A stretch of 14,797 bases of DNA from an uncultured Christensenellaceae bacterium (GTDB lineage: Bacteria > Bacillota > Clostridia > Christensenellales > Christensenellaceae), in contig CAKTFI010000026.1 in assembly GCA_934555865.1 (NCBI GenBank), positions 1 through 14,797 of the forward strand, read 5' to 3'. Made by a program: the position numbers and the translations under genes. This document shows positions 13,048 through 14,797 of this stretch, piece after piece. The notes under the pieces are model-generated. The model did no database searches. It was not told the origin of the DNA and saw nothing but the letters and a program-made list of their open reading frames with translations. The number at the start of each line of letters is the position of its first letter. Positions within the stretch are counted from its first letter, which is position 1.

Positions 13048-14361
13048 CTAGCCTTGGGGCAGGAAGTCCCCGGCATCGGCCAGTGTCGTGCCGGTGTAGT
13101 AGTGCGCCAGGATCTCGGCGTAGCCCTGCCCATCTGCCGCCAGCGCATCCGCCCCGCGCTGACTCATACCCACACCGTGGCCGTACCCTCGGACGGCAAA
13201 GACGACCTCCCCACCCTGCACCGCAACCGAAAAGTTCGCCGAGCGGAGTGAAAACGCCCGCCGCGCCGCCGTGCCGCTGACCTCCCGACTTCCCAGGCGC
13301 AGCGTCTGCACCCGGCCGCTTTCGTAGCGTGCACGCACCTCGACCTGCCCCGCAAGCGCGTCCGCCTTGAGGCCGCAGTCGCCGAACGCCGCGTCCGCCC
13401 GTGCGATGAAATCCGCCGCCGCGAGGCGTACCTCGCTCTTCTGTTCCGCCTCCGGCGAGGAGACGGCCTTCAGATAGGGCAGATCCTGCGCAAAGACATG
13501 CGCGCAGTCCTCGGTGCTCCCTTCGCTCGAGCTGTGAAAAAGCGCCTCGATGACTGCGCCGTCATAGGTGAGCACCTGCCCCGCTGTCTCTCGCACGGCG
13601 GCCTCGACCTTTGCGTGATTGGCCGCATAGGCCTCCCCCCAACGCGCGCGAAGCTGTTCCTCCCCCGCATAGGCCTGACAATGCGCGGAGTCGGTACACA
13701 GCCCGCCCGGGCAGCGGCCACATCCGCCGTGCAGCAGTTTGCGCACGGTATAGGTGCGCGCGGCGACGGCCTGCGCCTTCAATGCCTCCTCCGCAAAGGA
13801 AGCGGGCATTTCTGCTGCGACGACGCCCAGGACATAGTCCTCAAGCGGCATAGTCTCTGTGCCCGTGTCCGTCTTGACCTGTAGGGAAATGCCTCCCCCG
13901 GCGGGCTGTGCCGCGTTCCCGGGCGCTTCGACGCGCGAGCCGAGCTCCGCCACCTCGGACTTTTCCGCAAAATGCGCATAGCGGCCGAGCTGCCCCACGC
14001 CCAGCGCCCGCCAAACAAGCAGGAGCAGCAGCGCCGCTCCCCCCGCAGACAGACAACGCAGCGTCCGCCGGTTTAAGGGAAGGCGTCTGCTGCGCCCAGC
14101 CTTGTTGCGCCGAAAAGCACTGCCCGCCCTCCACCGCTTGAAGCCTGCCTGCCCCTTGGCTAGGCCTCCCCTTCCCTGTGGAACTGTGCATCCTGCCTGG
14201 GAGCCTCGGCCTCGCGCCAAGGGGGCTCGACACGAAAAAAATCCCCCCGCGCAGCGCAAAGCGGCGGAGGAAGCCCGAGCCCCTGCCTCTCCCCTGCCGG
14301 CGGCGCGCCTGGCCTTTTGTTGGTTATCCGCCCAGATGGGCGGCCTGCGATGTTTCCTCAT
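13048..14361 (-). CDS. spoIID: Stage II sporulation protein D (peptidoglycan lytic transglycosylase)
   Basis: SpoIID degrades glycan strands made from PG stems denuded by SpoIIP and drives membrane migration in engulfment; it acts outside the mother-cell membrane. The membrane segment is at about 102-120. The SpoIID domain follows: LEDYVLGVVAAEMPASF with catalytic Glu (E184), AQAVAARTYTVRK, and a Cys/His cluster LHGGCGRCPGGLCTDSAHCQ that carries the expected zinc ligands (H211, C222, H227, C228). HSSSEGSTED and RGYGHGVGMSQRGA (391-404) complete the signature. From the membrane segment on, length matches B. subtilis SpoIID (343 aa). The 100 residues before it are Arg/Gly/Ala-rich, carry a repeat and look non-native. 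There is no ATG, GTG or TTG close to the membrane segment; the options are ATG 14361 (poor ribosome site), TTG 14259 or TTG 14220. The start is therefore uncertain; the product is not. Confidence 0.88.
   Translation of the reverse strand: MRKHRRPPIWADNQQKARRAAGRGEAGARASSAALRCAGGFFSCRAPLARGRGSQAGCTVPQGRGGLAKGQAGFKRWRAGSAFRRNKAGRSRRLPLNRRTLRCLSAGGAALLLLLVWRALGVGQLGRYAHFAEKSEVAELGSRVEAPGNAAQPAGGGISLQVKTDTGTETMPLEDYVLGVVAAEMPASFAEEALKAQAVAARTYTVRKLLHGGCGRCPGGLCTDSAHCQAYAGEEQLRARWGEAYAANHAKVEAAVRETAGQVLTYDGAVIEALFHSSSEGSTEDCAHVFAQDLPYLKAVSSPEAEQKSEVRLAAADFIARADAAFGDCGLKADALAGQVEVRARYESGRVQTLRLGSREVSGTAARRAFSLRSANFSVAVQGGEVVFAVRGYGHGVGMSQRGADALAADGQGYAEILAHYYTGTTLADAGDFLPQG
14222..14283 (+). repeat. 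Short G+C-rich repeat, copy 2, with terminal inverted repeats, inside the 5' part of the spoIID frame
   Basis: GGGGCTCG (14222-14229) and CGAGCCCC (14276-14283) are perfect 8-bp inverted ends. Between them lie a run of seven A, AATCCCC, and AAAGCGGCGGAGGAA, shared with copy 1. The whole unit can fold into one long hairpin. It corresponds to about residues 27-47 of the longest SpoIID reading frame, where the translation looks non-protein-like. Confidence 0.5.
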
Positions 14362-14474
14362 ATCCTATCTTTACACGCCGCGCCCGCGCGTTATGCCCAT
14401 GGTTTTGTCGAGCTCTGTAGAGCGCCAGTCTATCCCCCAGCCCCACAAATTTCTTTTTCGCCGTTTTTTCCGTT

Positions 14475-14502
14475 TTGTGGTAATAGGATCGTGGTATAGA
14501 AT
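14475..14502 (+). promoter_or_regulatory. Candidate promoter of the MFS transporter gene
   Basis: TTGTGG (14475-14480), a 16-nt spacer and TAGAAT (14497-14502). The perfect inverted repeat GAATA-AA-TATTC (14499-14510) overlaps the -10 and start site and could be an operator. The predicted leader is about 40 nt. Confidence 0.45.
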
Positions 14503-14546
14503 AAATATTCATAGGAAACTTTTGAGAGGTTGGGGTTGTAAGAGGT

Positions 14547-14797
14547 ATGGATATAAAGAAGAAACGATGGTCGCCGGATTACCGGTTCACCTTTTTCTCC
14601 GCGCTGGAAGCACTGTTCTGGGCGATGGTCGCGCCCGCAAGCTATATGGTCGTCTTTATGAACGACCAGGGCTTTACGAATTCGCAGATCGGCATCGCGC
14701 TGGCGTTCAACAATCTGTCGTGCCTGGTGTCGCTGCCCATCTGGGGCATGGTGGCCGACAAGCTCGGCAAGCGCAAGACGCTCATCATCCTCTATTT
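14547..14797 (+). CDS. Major facilitator superfamily transporter, N-terminal fragment (cut by window end)
   Basis: The ATG at 14547 opens a frame of 83 complete codons that runs off the window. A short basic cytoplasmic start (MDIKKKRWSPDYRF) leads into a first membrane helix (FFSALEALFWAMVAPASYMV), a periplasmic-type turn (NDQGFTNSQIG) and a second helix (IALAFNNLSCLVSLPIWGMV). The classical MFS motif A loop follows in the right place (GMVADKLGKRK, between helices 2 and 3), then the start of helix 3. The substrate cannot be told; the pattern resembles the MFS_1-like / LacY-nucleoside symporter branch. AGAGGT abuts the ATG directly, too close for an ideal Shine-Dalgarno; GGGGT at 14532-14536 or GAGAGGT at 14524-14530 are alternatives. 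It is divergent from spoIID. Confidence 0.82.
   Translation, partial: MDIKKKRWSPDYRFTFFSALEALFWAMVAPASYMVVFMNDQGFTNSQIGIALAFNNLSCLVSLPIWGMVADKLGKRKTLIILY

Noticed and set aside
12876..13148. 90-codon minus-strand frame after or overlapping spoIID
   Set aside because: It overlaps the spoIID 3' end in another frame, with no Shine-Dalgarno or recognisable domain.
12577..13280. Overlapping plus-strand frames of 224 and 209 codons in the gene-poor region
   Set aside because: Both are Arg/Gly/Ala-rich, overlap each other, lack ribosome sites and run into spoIID on the opposite strand.
13048..14163. Near-inverted repeat CTAGCC(TT/AA)GGGGCAGG at 13048-13063 and 14148-14163 flanking most of spoIID
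   Set aside because: It has two mismatches in 16 bp, one arm contains the stop codon and there is no target duplication or transposase; chance is likely in G+C-rich DNA.
14478..14530. Possible sigma-E promoter for spoIID (GAATATT on the minus strand as a -35)
   Set aside because: No CATACAAT-like -10 occurs at 13-16 nt, so the match is only half a promoter.

Overview
The window looks like chromosome of a high-G+C, endospore-forming member of the Clostridia (Bacillota). I infer this from a T-box leader in front of pheST, the infC-rpmI-rplT / rRNA methyltransferase / pheS-pheT gene order shared with Bacillus subtilis, and SpoIIQ-like and SpoIID sporulation proteins. I cannot name the genus. 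I see no CRISPR array, tRNA, rRNA, transposase or phage gene.

Layout: (1) 1-231 (+) is the 3' end of an unrecognised gene, convergent with pheT and separated from it by a perfect 36-nt palindromic terminator. (2) 317-6408 (-) is a translation block. In transcription order it holds the infC promoter, an attenuator leader, infC-rpmI-rplT and a terminator. A second promoter then drives a SpoU/TrmH-family rRNA 2'-O-methyltransferase, and a third drives the T-box(Phe)-pheS-pheT unit. (3) 6471-8742 (-) is a promoter, a phosphomannomutase/phosphoglucomutase and an overlapping gene for a coiled-coil protein with a long acidic tail. (4) 8743-9136 is a divergent intergenic region with two promoter-terminator units that could make small RNAs, plus a near-perfect sigma-F-type promoter. 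(5) 9137-9856 (+) is a SpoIIQ-like membrane-anchored LytM protein. (6) 9935-12432 (-) is a cell-wall-anchored surface protein (signal peptide, probable beta-helix, InlB-type repeat, SpaA-like domain, sortase tail) behind a promoter with a cre-like site and an AT-rich tract. (7) 12437-13047 has no convincing gene; it is AT-rich, then very G+C-rich and hairpin-dense. (8) 13048-14361 (-) is spoIID with an odd 5' end that contains a short repeat also found in region 7. (9) 14547-14797 (+) is the start of an MFS transporter cut by the window edge.

How the parts fit: the left half supplies translation factors, each unit with its own RNA-level control (probable L20-type attenuation for infC-rpmI-rplT, tRNA-Phe sensing for pheST). 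The right half holds two engulfment proteins. In C. difficile spoIID and spoIIQ sit next to each other; here they are about 3 kb apart on opposite strands, with a surface-adhesin gene between them.

The main points worth a second look are a probable ATA start codon for infC, the sigma-F-type promoter of the SpoIIQ-like gene, the candidate small transcripts at 8766-9050, and the repeat-bearing, start-less N-terminal region of spoIID. I found no strong evidence for a wholly new multi-gene system.
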